Assembly (NCBI RefSeq): GCF_001427525.1
Contig: NZ_LMGU01000001.1
Span: forward strand, 3,231,713-3,295,712
Length of the DNA stretch: 64,000 nt
Direction of reading: 5' to 3'
Source: Microbacterium sp. Root61
Lineage (GTDB): Bacteria > Actinomycetota > Actinomycetes > Actinomycetales > Microbacteriaceae
A program made the position numbers and the translations under genes. The stretch's first letter is position 1. The number at the start of each line of letters is the position of its first letter. Shown one piece after another: positions 16,385 through 29,819 of this stretch. The notes under the pieces are model-generated. The model saw only the letters and a program-made list of their open reading frames with translations. It searched no databases and was not told the origin of the DNA.

Positions 16385-19009
16385 TCACCAGTGCGCGAGC
16401 ATCGCCGCCGCGCGCTCGCGGTCTGCCTCGGGCACGGCGACGGCGACCGCCTCGGCGATGTTCAGCTCGGCGCCGGCCCGCTCGCCCGCGGCGACGCCCT
16501 CGGGGTCCTGCGCGCGCAGCGTGACCAGGTGCGGCACGTGCACCGTGAAGGCCTCCACGTCGAAGACTCCGATGCGGTGCCGGATCCTCTCGGCCGCGAC
16601 GGACAGGGCCCCCGCGCGCCACGCGTCTCCGCGGCTGGCCGCCACCGCGCAGACTCCCTCGAGTCCGTAGGCGACGCCTTCGTCGAAGTGAAGACCGAGC
16701 GACAGCATCAGGGTCTGCAGGAACTCCTGCTCGGCGCTGTCGACGTCGCCGTTCGTGATGTTCAGGCGCGCGCGAAGATTGCCTGCGATCGTCGTGGTGA
16801 ACAGGTCATGACCGGCGACGGCCACCGTGGTCGCGCGGTCGAAGTGGGCGAACGCGTCGTCGGTGCGTCCACGCACCCACGCCAGACGACCCAGCGAGAC
16901 CTCGGTCAGCGCCTCTGCCCAGCCGTTGCCGAGCTCCTGCAGCGTGACCGCTGCCTCTCGCAGCTCCGCCTCGGCCTGCGTGTCGTCCAGACCGGAGAAC
17001 TGCACGCGCGCGGTCGCGCGCGCGGCGAGCGCCATCGCCGCGGCATCCTCGTCGCCGCTGTCGGCGAAAAGTCGCACACATTCCGCGAGGCCGTCGACCA
17101 CGTCGGCGGAGGGGTGCTGCCACATCTCACCCCACAGCGCCAGGAATCGGGCGACCGCGCGGGTGTGCTGCGTGATCGGCTGCTCCTTGCTCAAGAGCTC
17201 CAGCATCCACACCCGCACTCCGCCGAACAGTCCCGCGATCCACCAGTAGACCAGCAGGCTCCATGCGAAGTCCCCGGCGTCGTCGAGCCGGTCCGTGTAG
17301 ACGAGGTGTCGGATGGCGGCGCGCAGGTTCGGCAGCTCGAGTCCCAGCTCGGCCACCGACTCCGCCTGCCCGACGCCGCGCAGTCCGGGCGCCAGGCGGG
17401 CCACCATCGCGCGGTAGTAGTCGGCGTGGGCCGCCCGGACGCGCCTCGCCTCGCCGCGCTCCTTGAGTCGCTCCAGCGAGTACTCGCGCACGATCGCGAG
17501 GAGCGAGAACACCGAGCGCCCGTCGACCTCGGTCTGCTTCACGAGGGATGCATCGACCAGCGCCATGAGACCGTCCAGGCCGTGCCCCTCCCAGGAGCGC
17601 CCGATACCCAACGCCTCGACGGCTTCGAGCGTGAACCGCGTCGCGAAGACGCCGAGGTCGTCGAGCAGGTCGCGCTGCCGGTCGGGGAGCAGGCTCACGC
17701 CCCAGTCGATGGTGGCGCGCATGGTCATGTGCCGGTCGGGCAGGTCGCGCACCGCGGCCGTCAGCAGCGGCAGGCTCTGCTCGAGGCGAGCCGCGATGCC
17801 CTGCGGCGTGAGGATGCGCACCTTGGCCGCGGCGAGCTCGATCGCAAGGGGGAGCCCCTCCAGCCGCCGGCAGATGGCGGCGACCGCCCCGGCGTTGTCC
17901 TCGGACAGCTCGAACGCCGGTTTCACCGCTCGCGCGCGATCGGCGAACAGCGTGCAGGCGGCCGAGCGGCGCGCCCGGCCCAGGGTCGTCGGCGCCTCGG
18001 CGTCGGGGTAGGGGAGCGCGCCGACCTCGTAGACCCGCTCTCCGCGGATCCGCAGCACGATGCGACTGCTCACCAGGAAGGTCGCCTGCGGCGCGATCGT
18101 GTAGAGCCGCACCAGCACGGGAGCGGCATCCACGATCTGTTCGAAGTTGTCCAGGACCAGCAGCACGCGGCGACCCGCGAGCGCTCGCGAGATGCGCTCC
18201 TCGAGCACCGCCTCGCCGTTGTCCCGGATGCCGAGCGAGTACCCGATCGAGGGGAGCAGCAGTCCGGATTCGAGCACGCCCTCGAGCGCGACGAAGTAGG
18301 TGCCGTCCGGGAACAGATCCTCGGTGAGGCGGGCGGCCTCGATCGCGAGCCGGCTCTTGCCGATGCCGCCGGGGCCGATCAGGCTGATCACACGGTCGTT
18401 GCCGGCGAGCAGCTCCCGCACCTCGGAGAGCTCGCGCTCCCGTCCGATGGTGGTCGTGTACGGCACCGGCACGCGCGCCGCGAGCGACGCGGCGTCCAGG
18501 ATGCCGCCCTGCTCCGCCTCCGACCGCGATTCGTCGAACCGCTCGGCCAGCAGCGTGGCGAGATCGTCGGCGACGCGCTCCTCCAGCTCTGCCGTCGTGT
18601 CGAAGGCGAGGTAGGCGGCGCCGTCGTCGGAACGGATGCGGTCGATCAGCTCCACGAGCCGCTTCTCGCGGTTCGTGGACGCCTTGATATAGATCAGCTT
18701 CGGCATCTCCGTCGGCGCCAGGTTGTACTCGTCCTCGAGCCCGGAGACCTCCTCGTCCGGCGCGACCCAGCCGTAGCTGTCGGCGTAGATGCCGATGAAC
18801 ACGTCGCTCTGGTCGAGATAGGACCGATACAGCTCGCGGGGCGGATGCGGTCGTGCCCCGAGTTCGAACATCACCGGCGCCAGCCGCATCCGCTCGATGG
18901 CGGCACGAACGGCGCGTCGCTCGTCGGCGAGTTCGCGCAAGGTGGAACTGACGAACACCCGGATCCGCTGATCGGGAGTGCGGATCGCGGGGTGCGAGAC
19001 CCCAGTCAT
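16385..19009 (-). CDS. DUF4062-STAND NTPase with C-terminal TPR-like repeats
   Basis: 874 aa. Residues ~15-110 form a DUF4062 domain (RVFVSSTLRELADERRAV, DVFIGIYADSYGWV, LEDEYNLA). An NB-ARC-like STAND ATPase follows: Walker A GPGGIGKSR at 212-220, Walker B VLLVLDNFEQIV, and a sensor-type SSRIVLRI. The rest is helical and repeat-like, as in AfsR/MalT-type switches. STAND proteins oligomerise on ligand binding; DUF4062 is related to TIR-like effector or signalling modules. It may act in signalling or in phage defence. No DNA-binding domain was seen. It has its own sigma-type promoter, divergent from rpoB. Confidence 0.8.
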   Translation of the reverse strand: MTGVSHPAIRTPDQRIRVFVSSTLRELADERRAVRAAIERMRLAPVMFELGARPHPPRELYRSYLDQSDVFIGIYADSYGWVAPDEEVSGLEDEYNLAPTEMPKLIYIKASTNREKRLVELIDRIRSDDGAAYLAFDTTAELEERVADDLATLLAERFDESRSEAEQGGILDAASLAARVPVPYTTTIGRERELSEVRELLAGNDRVISLIGPGGIGKSRLAIEAARLTEDLFPDGTYFVALEGVLESGLLLPSIGYSLGIRDNGEAVLEERISRALAGRRVLLVLDNFEQIVDAAPVLVRLYTIAPQATFLVSSRIVLRIRGERVYEVGALPYPDAEAPTTLGRARRSAACTLFADRARAVKPAFELSEDNAGAVAAICRRLEGLPLAIELAAAKVRILTPQGIAARLEQSLPLLTAAVRDLPDRHMTMRATIDWGVSLLPDRQRDLLDDLGVFATRFTLEAVEALGIGRSWEGHGLDGLMALVDASLVKQTEVDGRSVFSLLAIVREYSLERLKERGEARRVRAAHADYYRAMVARLAPGLRGVGQAESVAELGLELPNLRAAIRHLVYTDRLDDAGDFAWSLLVYWWIAGLFGGVRVWMLELLSKEQPITQHTRAVARFLALWGEMWQHPSADVVDGLAECVRLFADSGDEDAAAMALAARATARVQFSGLDDTQAEAELREAAVTLQELGNGWAEALTEVSLGRLAWVRGRTDDAFAHFDRATTVAVAGHDLFTTTIAGNLRARLNITNGDVDSAEQEFLQTLMLSLGLHFDEGVAYGLEGVCAVAASRGDAWRAGALSVAAERIRHRIGVFDVEAFTVHVPHLVTLRAQDPEGVAAGERAGAELNIAEAVAVAVPEADRERAAAMLAHW

Positions 19010-19078
19010 GAGCACATCATGGACCTCAGACACCGCTCGGTGCCACGTTTTTCCGCGAATTCCTGCGGCTTGTGCGCG

Positions 19079-19107
19079 GTTATACCGCAGGATCGGAAAG
19101 TCGTCAA
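19079..19107 (-). promoter_or_regulatory. Promoter of the DUF4062-STAND gene
   Basis: On the minus strand TTGACG (19102-19107) and TATAAC (19079-19084) are separated by 17 nt, close to the vegetative sigma consensus. The predicted transcript starts about 60 nt before the ATG at 19009. Confidence 0.6.
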
Positions 19108-19116
19108 GAACCCGAC

Positions 19117-19145
19117 TGGACACGGCGCGTCATCCGCCGTATAGT
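19117..19145 (+). promoter_or_regulatory. rpoBC promoter
   Basis: TGGACA (19117-19122), 17 nt, TATAGT (19140-19145) on the plus strand matches the vegetative consensus at most positions. It gives an untranslated leader of about 155 nt before rpoB, with no obvious strong hairpin. It is back to back with the STAND gene promoter; the two lie within 70 bp, so they may compete. Confidence 0.6.
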
Positions 19146-19307
19146 TGTTCTTTGCGCTCCCATTCCCCTGCCCTCATATGGTGGTTGGCTGTGCCTCCGC
19201 GTCCCCGTCCAACTACGGGTGTGATGCGAAGGTCACGGGGTTGAACGAGCACTCCACCTGACGACAAGGATCACGAGCCCCGCCCCGGGCCCATGGAGGT
19301 TATCCCC

Positions 19308-22300
19308 TTGGCTGCTGCGCGCAATGCGTCCAACCCCACCCTCAAGAACGGCCGCGGAGCTTCCCGCCTCTCGTTCGCCAAAATCTCCGACACGTTGGAG
19401 GTCCCTGACCTCCTCGCGTTGCAGACCGAATCCTTCGACTGGCTCGTCGGCAATGACGCGTGGAAGACACGCGTCGCCGAGGCCAAGAAGATCGGTCGCA
19501 CCGACGTGCCCGAGATCAGTGGCCTCGAGGAGATCTTCGAGGAGATCTCCCCCATCGAGGACCTGAGCGAAACGATGCAGCTCTCGTTCACCAACCCCTA
19601 CCTCGAGCCCGAGAAGTACTCCATCGAGGAGTGCAAGGAGCGCGGCAAGACCTACGCCGCCCCGCTCTACGTCGAGGCCGAGTTCATGAACCACCAGACC
19701 GGTGAGATCAAGACTCAGACCGTCTTCATGGGCGACTTCCCGCTGCAGACGCTCAAGGGCACGTTCATCATCAACGGCACCGAGCGTGTCGTGGTGTCGC
19801 AGCTTGTGCGCTCCCCGGGTGTCTACTTCGACAAGACGCCGGACAAGACCTCCGACAAGGACATCGTCTCGGCGCGCGTCATCCCCAGCCGCGGTGCATG
19901 GCTCGAGTTCGAGATCGACAAGCGCGACCAGGTCGGCGTGCGCATCGACCGCAAGCGCAAGCAGTCCGTCACGGTGTTCCTGAAGGCCCTCGGTCTGACG
20001 ACCGAGGACATCATGACGGAGTTCGCCGGCTACGAGTCGATCGAGGAGACGCTGTCCAAGGACACGATCCTCACCAAGGAAGATGCGCTTCGCGACATCT
20101 ACCGCAAGCTCCGTCCGGGCGAGCAGGTGGCCGCCGAGGCTGCCCGCGCACTGCTGGACAACTTCTACTTCAACTCGAAGCGCTACGACCTGGCGAAGGT
20201 CGGTCGCTACAAGATCAACCAGAAGCTCGGCCTCGACGCTCCGCTGTCCGAGTCGGTCCTGACCGTCGCCGACATCGTCGCGACGATCAAGTACATGGTT
20301 CGTCTGCACCGCGGTGACACGACGTTCAACGGTCTCCGCGCGGGCAAGCCCGCCGAGATCCGCCTGGACATCGACGACATCGACAACTTCGGCAACCGTC
20401 GCATCCGCGCGGTGGGCGAGCTCATCCAGAACCAGGTCCGCACCGGTCTGTCGCGCATGGAGCGTGTCGTCCGCGAGCGCATGACCACGCAGGACATCGA
20501 GGCGATCACGCCGCAGACCCTGATCAACGTGCGCCCCGTCGTCGCCGCGATCAAGGAGTTCTTCGGAACGTCCCAGCTGTCGCAGTTCATGGACCAGAAC
20601 AACCCGCTCGCGGGTCTGACCCACAAGCGCCGCCTCTCCGCGCTCGGACCCGGTGGTCTGTCGCGTGAGCGTGCCGGTGTCGAGGTCCGTGACGTCCACC
20701 CGTCGCACTACGGCCGCATGTGCCCGATCGAGACCCCGGAAGGCCCGAACATCGGCCTGATCGGTTCGCTCGCATCGTTCGCGCGCATCAACGCGTTCGG
20801 CTTCATCGAGACGCCGTACCGCAAGGTCGTCGACGGCCGGGTCACCGAGCAGATCGACTACCTGACCGCGTCCGAGGAGAACGACTACATCGTCGCTCAG
20901 GCCGGTGTCGAGCTGAAGGCCGATGGGCACTTCGTCCAGGACCGCGTGCTGGCCCGCAAGGGTAGCGACGGTGAGGTCGACCTCTTCCACACGGACGAGA
21001 TCGGCTACATGGACGTCTCGCCGCGCCAGATGGTGTCGGTCGCGACCTCGCTCATCCCGTTCCTCGAGCACGATGACGCGAACCGCGCCCTCATGGGTGC
21101 GAACATGCAGCGCCAGGCAGTTCCGCTGCTGCGCTCGGAGTCGCCCGTCGTCGGTACCGGTATGGAGGGCTACGCAGCCGTCGACGCCGGTGACGTGGTC
21201 ACCGCTGAGCGTGCCGGTGTCGTCATGGAGGTCTCGGCTGACGTCGTGACCGTCCAGCTCGACGAGGGTGGCACCCAGGACTACTTCCTGCGCAAGTTCG
21301 ACCGTTCCAACCAGGGCACCAGCTACAACCAGCGTGTCGTGGTCTCGGCCGGCGAGCGCGTCGAGGTCGGCGAGGTCATCGCCGACGGACCCGCGACGGA
21401 GAACGGCGAGCTCGCGCTCGGCAAGAACCTCCTCGTGGCGTTCATGACGTGGGAGGGTCACAACTTCGAGGACGCGATCATCCTCAGCCAGAACCTCGTG
21501 AAGGACGACACCCTCTCCTCGATCCACATCGAGGAGTACGAGGTCGACGCCCGCGACACGAAGCTCGGCAAGGAGGAGATCACCCGTGATCTCCCGAACG
21601 TGAGCCCCGACCTGCTGAAGGACCTGGACGAGCGCGGCATCATCCGCATCGGCGCCGAGGTCCGCCCCGGCGACATCCTCGTCGGCAAGGTCACGCCCAA
21701 GGGCGAGACCGAGCTGTCGGCGGAAGAGCGTCTGCTGCGCGCGATCTTCAACGAGAAGAGCCGCGAAGTCCGCGACACGTCGCTGAAGGTGCCCCACGGT
21801 GAGCAGGGCACGATCATCGCGGTCAAGGAGTTCAACGCCGAGGACGGCGACGACGAGCTCGGCTCGGGCGTCAACCGCCGCGTCGTGGTCTACATCGCCC
21901 AGAAGCGCAAGATCACCGAGGGCGACAAGCTCGCCGGTCGTCACGGCAACAAGGGTGTCATCGCCAAGATCCTCCCGATCGAGGACATGCCCTTCATGGC
22001 GGACGGCACCCCGGTCGACGTGATCCTGAACCCGCTCGGTATCCCGGGTCGAATGAACTTCGGCCAGGTGCTGGAGCTTCACCTCGGCTGGATCGCCAAG
22101 CAGGGCTGGAACGTCGAGGGCATCCCCGAGTGGGCTGCGAACCTGCCGAAGGAAGCCTTCTCGGCTCCCGCAGGCACCAAGGTCGCGACCCCGGTGTTCG
22201 ACGGCGCCTTCGAGCAGGAGATCGCGGGTCTGCTGGACTCCACGATCCTCACGCGTGACGGCGAGCGTCTGATCGACTCCACCGGTAAGGCGTTGCTGTT

Positions 22301-22802
22301 CGACGGCCGCTCCGGTGAGCCGTTCCCCGCTCCCGTCTCGGTCGGCTACATGTACATCCTGAAGCTGCACCACCTCGTGGACGACAAGATCCACGCGCGT
22401 TCGACGGGCCCGTACTCGATGATCACGCAGCAGCCGCTGGGTGGTAAGGCGCAGTTCGGTGGACAGCGCTTCGGTGAGATGGAGGTGTGGGCCCTCGAGG
22501 CCTACGGTGCCGCCTACGCACTGCAGGAGCTCCTCACGATCAAGTCCGACGACATCCTCGGCCGCGTCAAGGTCTACGAGGCGATCGTCAAGGGCGAGAA
22601 CATCCAGGAGCCCGGCATCCCCGAGTCCTTCAAGGTGCTCATGAAGGAGATGCAGTCGCTCTGCCTGAACGTCGAGGTCCTCTCGGCCGACGGCACGCCT
22701 GTCAACCTGCGTGACACCGACGATGACGCCTTCCGTGCAGCGGAAGAGCTCGGCATCAACATCTCCAGCCGTTTCGAGTCCTCGTCGATCGACGAGATCT
22801 GA
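19308..22802 (+). CDS. rpoB: DNA-directed RNA polymerase subunit beta
   Basis: 1164 aa from TTG at 19308. The in-frame ATG at 19293 overlaps the GGAGG at 19295-19299, which is ideally placed 8 nt before the TTG, and actinobacterial RpoB begins (M)AAARNAS. The rifampicin pocket reads [15 protein letters not shown] and [14 protein letters not shown], with wild-type residues at the usual Asp, His and Ser resistance positions. The C-terminal [20 protein letters not shown] and [20 protein letters not shown] are intact. It is co-transcribed with rpoC 47 bp downstream. Confidence 0.97.
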   Translation: MAAARNASNPTLKNGRGASRLSFAKISDTLEVPDLLALQTESFDWLVGNDAWKTRVAEAKKIGRTDVPEISGLEEIFEEISPIEDLSETMQLSFTNPYLEPEKYSIEECKERGKTYAAPLYVEAEFMNHQTGEIKTQTVFMGDFPLQTLKGTFIINGTERVVVSQLVRSPGVYFDKTPDKTSDKDIVSARVIPSRGAWLEFEIDKRDQVGVRIDRKRKQSVTVFLKALGLTTEDIMTEFAGYESIEETLSKDTILTKEDALRDIYRKLRPGEQVAAEAARALLDNFYFNSKRYDLAKVGRYKINQKLGLDAPLSESVLTVADIVATIKYMVRLHRGDTTFNGLRAGKPAEIRLDIDDIDNFGNRRIRAVGELIQNQVRTGLSRMERVVRERMTTQDIEAITPQTLINVRPVVAAIKEFFGTSQLSQFMDQNNPLAGLTHKRRLSALGPGGLSRERAGVEVRDVHPSHYGRMCPIETPEGPNIGLIGSLASFARINAFGFIETPYRKVVDGRVTEQIDYLTASEENDYIVAQAGVELKADGHFVQDRVLARKGSDGEVDLFHTDEIGYMDVSPRQMVSVATSLIPFLEHDDANRALMGANMQRQAVPLLRSESPVVGTGMEGYAAVDAGDVVTAERAGVVMEVSADVVTVQLDEGGTQDYFLRKFDRSNQGTSYNQRVVVSAGERVEVGEVIADGPATENGELALGKNLLVAFMTWEGHNFEDAIILSQNLVKDDTLSSIHIEEYEVDARDTKLGKEEITRDLPNVSPDLLKDLDERGIIRIGAEVRPGDILVGKVTPKGETELSAEERLLRAIFNEKSREVRDTSLKVPHGEQGTIIAVKEFNAEDGDDELGSGVNRRVVVYIAQKRKITEGDKLAGRHGNKGVIAKILPIEDMPFMADGTPVDVILNPLGIPGRMNFGQVLELHLGWIAKQGWNVEGIPEWAANLPKEAFSAPAGTKVATPVFDGAFEQEIAGLLDSTILTRDGERLIDSTGKALLFDGRSGEPFPAPVSVGYMYILKLHHLVDDKIHARSTGPYSMITQQPLGGKAQFGGQRFGEMEVWALEAYGAAYALQELLTIKSDDILGRVKVYEAIVKGENIQEPGIPESFKVLMKEMQSLCLNVEVLSADGTPVNLRDTDDDAFRAAEELGINISSRFESSSIDEI

Positions 22803-22849
22803 TCCGGCCAGGCAACGACAGAATTCCGACACAGGAGAACTGAGAACTA

Positions 22850-26731
<3,882 letters not shown>

Positions 26732-26740
<9 letters not shown>

Positions 26741-26821
26741 TTGAGGCGAGGAGAGCGAGCTTGCTCGCTCGCACGAGCCGATTGAAAGTTGTCGAGCGAC
26801 GAAGTCGCGAATACAACTGAT
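26732..26821. repeat. 70-bp insertion-like element flanked by 10-bp direct repeats
   Basis: TACAACTGAT occurs at 26732-26741, including the rpoC stop, and again at 26812-26821. The 70 bp between hold two small inverted repeats, GCGAGC-tt-GCTCGC near 26755 and GCGAC-gaa-GTCGC near 26796. Removing one repeat and the core would restore rpoC directly followed by its terminator, so the arrangement looks like an insertion with target duplication. No clear terminal inverted repeats were found. Confidence 0.5.
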
Positions 26822-26825
26822 CGGT

Positions 26826-26854
26826 GGGGGATGCCTCATGACGAGGCATCCCCC
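26826..26854 (+). terminator. rpoBC terminator, first hairpin
   Basis: GGGGGATGCCTC (26826-26837) pairs perfectly with GAGGCATCCCCC (26843-26854) around a 5-nt loop, about 85 nt after the rpoC stop. There is no U-tract, as is common in high-GC actinobacteria. Confidence 0.7.
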
Positions 26855-26864
26855 CATCCACTCG

Positions 26865-26892
26865 AACGGCCCCGGTTTCGACCGGGGCCGTT
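26865..26892 (+). terminator. rpoBC terminator, second hairpin
   Basis: AACGGCCCCGGT (26865-26876) pairs perfectly with ACCGGGGCCGTT (26881-26892) around a TTCG tetraloop, ending in TTC. Two strong hairpins in tandem make a robust stop for the polymerase operon. Confidence 0.75.
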
Positions 26893-26969
26893 CGGCGTAT
26901 GCGGGCGCGCCGAGGGGGCGCGCGGGGCAGGTGCCGCCTACCGTGGAGGAGGGCGGGGAGGTGGGGCTT

Positions 26970-27581
26970 GTGGCGAAGGTCGGTGGACGCAACATCTGGA
27001 TCGCGGTGCCGGCGGGATTGCTGTGCGTCGGGGTCGTCGGCGCGCTCGCGTGGCTGTCTCAGCCGATCCTCCCGGCGACAGCGGCGTGGATGGGCGATGC
27101 GCTGCGCAACGCGACCACACACACCGCGCCGACCCCGGAGGCGAGCCGGACCCCCGGGTTCGTCTCGGCCGTGACATCGGATTGCCGCGCGCTGTATCCC
27201 GATGATCTCTGGTCCGAGCTGACCTGGACGCGCGGCGTGCTCCTGTCGCAGACCACCGCGGCGCCCGCGACCTCTGCACAGGCGATCGTCGAGGCGCTCA
27301 CGCCCGAGGTGCGGGTCTCCTGCACCTGGACGGCGGACGGCGGGATGTCGATCTCCACGACCGTGGCGGCCGTCTCGGCTGAGGCCGCGCCCATCGCCGA
27401 GGCCGCCTTCATCGGTGCAGGCTTCACGTGCGACAGCGCGGCCGGACTCCAGTGCACGCGCACGGAGGGCAGCGTGCTCGAAGAGCACATCCTGCGGGAC
27501 GGCCTGTGGATCTCGAGCGTCGAGACGGCGTGGCATCCCGAGGACTACGACGCCCGCATCGCGACGCATCTGTGGGGCTGA
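26970..27581 (+). CDS. Hypothetical membrane-anchored or secreted protein
   Basis: 203 aa from GTG at 26970, which has GGAGG 8 nt upstream; longer in-frame starts would overlap the rpoC terminators. One hydrophobic segment (IWIAVPAGLLCVGVVGALAWL) near the N-terminus is followed by an extracellular domain with Cys in DCRALYPDDL, VSCTWTADGG, GFTCDSAAG and LQCTRTEG. The Cys spacing and the GFTC...CTRTEG pattern resemble the convergent lipoprotein just downstream, so the two appear to be diverged paralogues. No known family was recognised. Confidence 0.65.
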   Translation: MAKVGGRNIWIAVPAGLLCVGVVGALAWLSQPILPATAAWMGDALRNATTHTAPTPEASRTPGFVSAVTSDCRALYPDDLWSELTWTRGVLLSQTTAAPATSAQAIVEALTPEVRVSCTWTADGGMSISTTVAAVSAEAAPIAEAAFIGAGFTCDSAAGLQCTRTEGSVLEEHILRDGLWISSVETAWHPEDYDARIATHLWG

Positions 27582-27596
27582 CCCACCCCGACGCGC

Positions 27597-28199
27597 TCAG
27601 CCGAAGACGCTCGCGATGATGCTGTCGGTGTAGCCGGCCGGCGCCAGGTTCGCGTAGTTCGTATCGATCAGCACGCCTTCGCGCCAGAACAGGGTGCGCC
27701 CCTGCGTGACGGGGTACTGCTCGTTCTCCCATGTCTTCTCGCACCGGGTGCCGCCTTCCGGCGTGTAGCAGGTGAAGCCGTCCTCGTCGGCGAGCTGGTT
27801 GAGCATGTCCAGCGCGGGGCCACGGGACATCTTCGAGATCGTGGTCTGCAGTCCGCTGATGTCGGCGCGGGGATCCCGCCACAGACACACGAGGCTCCCG
27901 TCGGGTTGGGAGCCCGTCGCGATTCCCATCGCCGGATCGTTCAACGGCGTCTCGCCCAGCTCGGCGAGCACCGCTTCGGACAGGATCGCGCGGCAATCCG
28001 TCGGCAGTGCGATCGGCCTAGCCGTGGGGGTCGGCGTCGGGCTCGCGGTGCGTGCAGACTCGGTGGCGACGGGGCGCGGCGTGCCGCTGGACCGCGCAGT
28101 CGGACCGGCATCGGGCTCGGCGACGCACCCCGAGAGCATCACCATCGCCACCAGAACGGATGCCGCGGCGGCCCCGAATGAACCCCATCGGTGTGTCAT
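27597..28199 (-). CDS. Putative lipoprotein, paralogue of the convergent neighbour
   Basis: 200 aa. The signal peptide ends in the lipobox VMLSGC, so the mature protein is probably lipid-anchored. A Thr/Pro/Arg-rich linker (TASPTPTPTARP) precedes a globular domain with Cys in DCRAILSEAV, LVCLWRDP, GFTCYTPEGG and RCEKTWEN. The same order and context occur in the product of 26970-27581. A TATCGT box (28206-28211 on the minus strand) lies 6 nt before the ATG, suggesting a leaderless transcript. Function unknown. Confidence 0.75.
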   Translation of the reverse strand: MTHRWGSFGAAAASVLVAMVMLSGCVAEPDAGPTARSSGTPRPVATESARTASPTPTPTARPIALPTDCRAILSEAVLAELGETPLNDPAMGIATGSQPDGSLVCLWRDPRADISGLQTTISKMSRGPALDMLNQLADEDGFTCYTPEGGTRCEKTWENEQYPVTQGRTLFWREGVLIDTNYANLAPAGYTDSIIASVFG

Positions 28200-28316
28200 G
28201 GCCTCACGATAGTGTCGCCCCGAGCACGACACACAGCGGCACGCCTCCGGTGCCGTGCGGGCGCGGCAGGATAATCTCACTGTGCGGGGACGTTCCTCGC
28301 GTGAGGAGTGCATCCG

Positions 28317-29255
28317 ATGAGTGACCCGAAATCGTCTTACGGCGAGCCGGTCGAAGAGCCCACTGACGTCGACGACGTCGTCGGGCGCGCCCACGAGGGC
28401 CTCGCCGACGCCGAGGCCGCCGGTCGCGAAGCCGTTGTGGCCGATGCCGCTGCCGCTCAGGATGCCGCCACCGACGCCGCAGAGCCGGTCGCCGACGCCC
28501 CCGCGCCCGACGCTGCGCCCGCTACCACCGCGTCGGATGACTACGACCCGTCGATCTACGAGACCGCCGCCGCCCTCACGCCGGTCGACGAGACCCCGAC
28601 CGTCGTCGTCGCCGAGCCGGTGGTCACGCCGAGCGAGCCCGTCTACGACGAGGTCGTGTACGCCGCCCCGGCCGTCATCGCCGCGGCTCAGCCCATCTTC
28701 GTCCAGGCTCCGGAGGCGCCCCGCCCGCGCGGCAACCGTGCTGCCGCCGGCGCGATCGGCCTGCTGGCCGCCGTGGCGTTCGCCATCCTGTACCTCGGTG
28801 CCGCCCTCGGCTTCGGCGCGATCAGCGGCGAAGTGACCGCCGAGAACGTCGGCACGGTCGCCCTGACCGCCTTGAGCACCTGGTCGCTGTGGGTGCCGGT
28901 CGTCGTCTTCTTCCTCGCCTTCTGGCTGCTCGGCGCGATCATCAACCGTGGTCGCTGGGGAATCTGGGTCATCACCGGACTCCTCGTGGGCGTCGCGGCC
29001 TACGGCGGCCACATCCTCGGTGCGCTGTTCGAGGCGCCGTTCTGGATGCTCACCGCGAGCCAGGGCGTGACGCTCGTCGAGGGGCAGCTTCTCGCGCCGC
29101 TCGCCATCGCCGCGTTCGTGTTCGGCCGCGAGCTGACCATCTGGTTCGGTGCATGGGTCGCGGCACGCGGCAAGCGCGTCACCGAGCTGAACATCGAAGC
29201 ACAGCGCGAGTACGAGCGCACTCTCGAGGCCGGGCCGCAGCTGGTCCGTCAGTGA
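28317..29255 (+). CDS. Hypothetical multi-pass membrane protein with acidic N-terminus
   Basis: 312 aa from ATG at 28317, with GAGGAG 8 nt upstream and a TAATCT -10-like box near 28272. The first ~140 residues are Ala/Pro/Asp/Glu-rich and probably disordered and cytoplasmic. The second half has about four membrane segments (AGAIGLLAAVAFAILYLG, SLWVPVVVFFLAFWLLGAII, IWVITGLLVGVAAYGG, LAPLAIAAFVFGREL) and a charged tail. No family was recognised. The next gene begins 1 nt after its stop and also encodes a membrane protein, so the two probably act together. Confidence 0.75.
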   Translation: MSDPKSSYGEPVEEPTDVDDVVGRAHEGLADAEAAGREAVVADAAAAQDAATDAAEPVADAPAPDAAPATTASDDYDPSIYETAAALTPVDETPTVVVAEPVVTPSEPVYDEVVYAAPAVIAAAQPIFVQAPEAPRPRGNRAAAGAIGLLAAVAFAILYLGAALGFGAISGEVTAENVGTVALTALSTWSLWVPVVVFFLAFWLLGAIINRGRWGIWVITGLLVGVAAYGGHILGALFEAPFWMLTASQGVTLVEGQLLAPLAIAAFVFGRELTIWFGAWVAARGKRVTELNIEAQREYERTLEAGPQLVRQ

Positions 29256-29256
29256 C

Positions 29257-29739
29257 ATGACCGCGCCCGCGTCACCCGGCGGCGGATCCGTCCGCCCCGA
29301 AGTGGCGCTGGCCTTCGCGGTGGTCGGCTACGTCGCCCTCGCGATCTTCGGTCTCGGGATGACGAGCCTGGTGACGAACCAGGAAGTCATCTCCGTGCCC
29401 GGCCTGGGGCAGCTGCCCGGCATCGTCGGCATGACGCTGTCGACGGCCGCGTTCGCCGGCGGCTTGTGGGCGGCCGTGCGACGCCCGCATCCGTCGTTCT
29501 GGGGCGTACCCGGCGCGATGCTCGGCGCGTTCCTGGGGTACCTCGTCGGGATCTGGGGCGCCGCGGTGATCGGCGGCACCGACCTCGCCGCCGCCACGGC
29601 GGCCATGGGCATGCTCGCCACCTCCTGGTTCGGTCTGGTCGTCCTCGCCGCCGCCTTGGTCTGCGCGTGGAGCGGCATCGCGCTCGTGCGCACCCGCGCC
29701 GGGCGACCGCGCTGGCCGTGGGAGCGCGACGACGAGTGA
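29257..29739 (+). CDS. Hypothetical membrane protein
   Basis: 160 aa with about four hydrophobic segments (VALAFAVVGYVALAIFGLGM, GMTLSTAAFAGGLWAAV, AMLGAFLGYLVGIWGAAVI, SWFGLVVLAAALVCAWSGIA) and a short basic/acidic tail. It starts 1 nt after the previous stop, so it is in the same operon and translation is probably coupled. No conserved motif was recognised. A weak GGATG/CATCC hairpin follows the stop near 29742-29759. Confidence 0.7.
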   Translation: MTAPASPGGGSVRPEVALAFAVVGYVALAIFGLGMTSLVTNQEVISVPGLGQLPGIVGMTLSTAAFAGGLWAAVRRPHPSFWGVPGAMLGAFLGYLVGIWGAAVIGGTDLAAATAAMGMLATSWFGLVVLAAALVCAWSGIALVRTRAGRPRWPWERDDE

Positions 29740-29806
29740 CGGATGTCGCGGCATCCGCTCTGCGTGTTCGATGACGGCGTTCCCGCGTCGAAGCGGATGC
29801 GCGGGA

Positions 29807-29819
29807 TAGCCTGGCTCTC
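29807..29819 (+). promoter_or_regulatory. Leaderless -10 box
   Basis: TAGCCT (29807-29812) ends exactly 7 nt before the GTG start at 29820; no ribosome-binding site is present. Confidence 0.5.

Noticed and set aside
19293..19307. ATG at 19293 as the rpoB start
   Set aside because: It overlaps the GGAGG ribosome-binding site; TTG at 19308 has ideal spacing and gives the conserved N-terminus.
20560..20760. Rifampicin-resistance substitutions in rpoB
   Set aside because: The pocket residues FMDQN, THKRR and RRLSALG are wild type.
29740..29819. Strong terminator after the small membrane-protein pair
   Set aside because: The GGATG/CATCC hairpin has only about six pairs and no U-tract, so it was not listed as a terminator.
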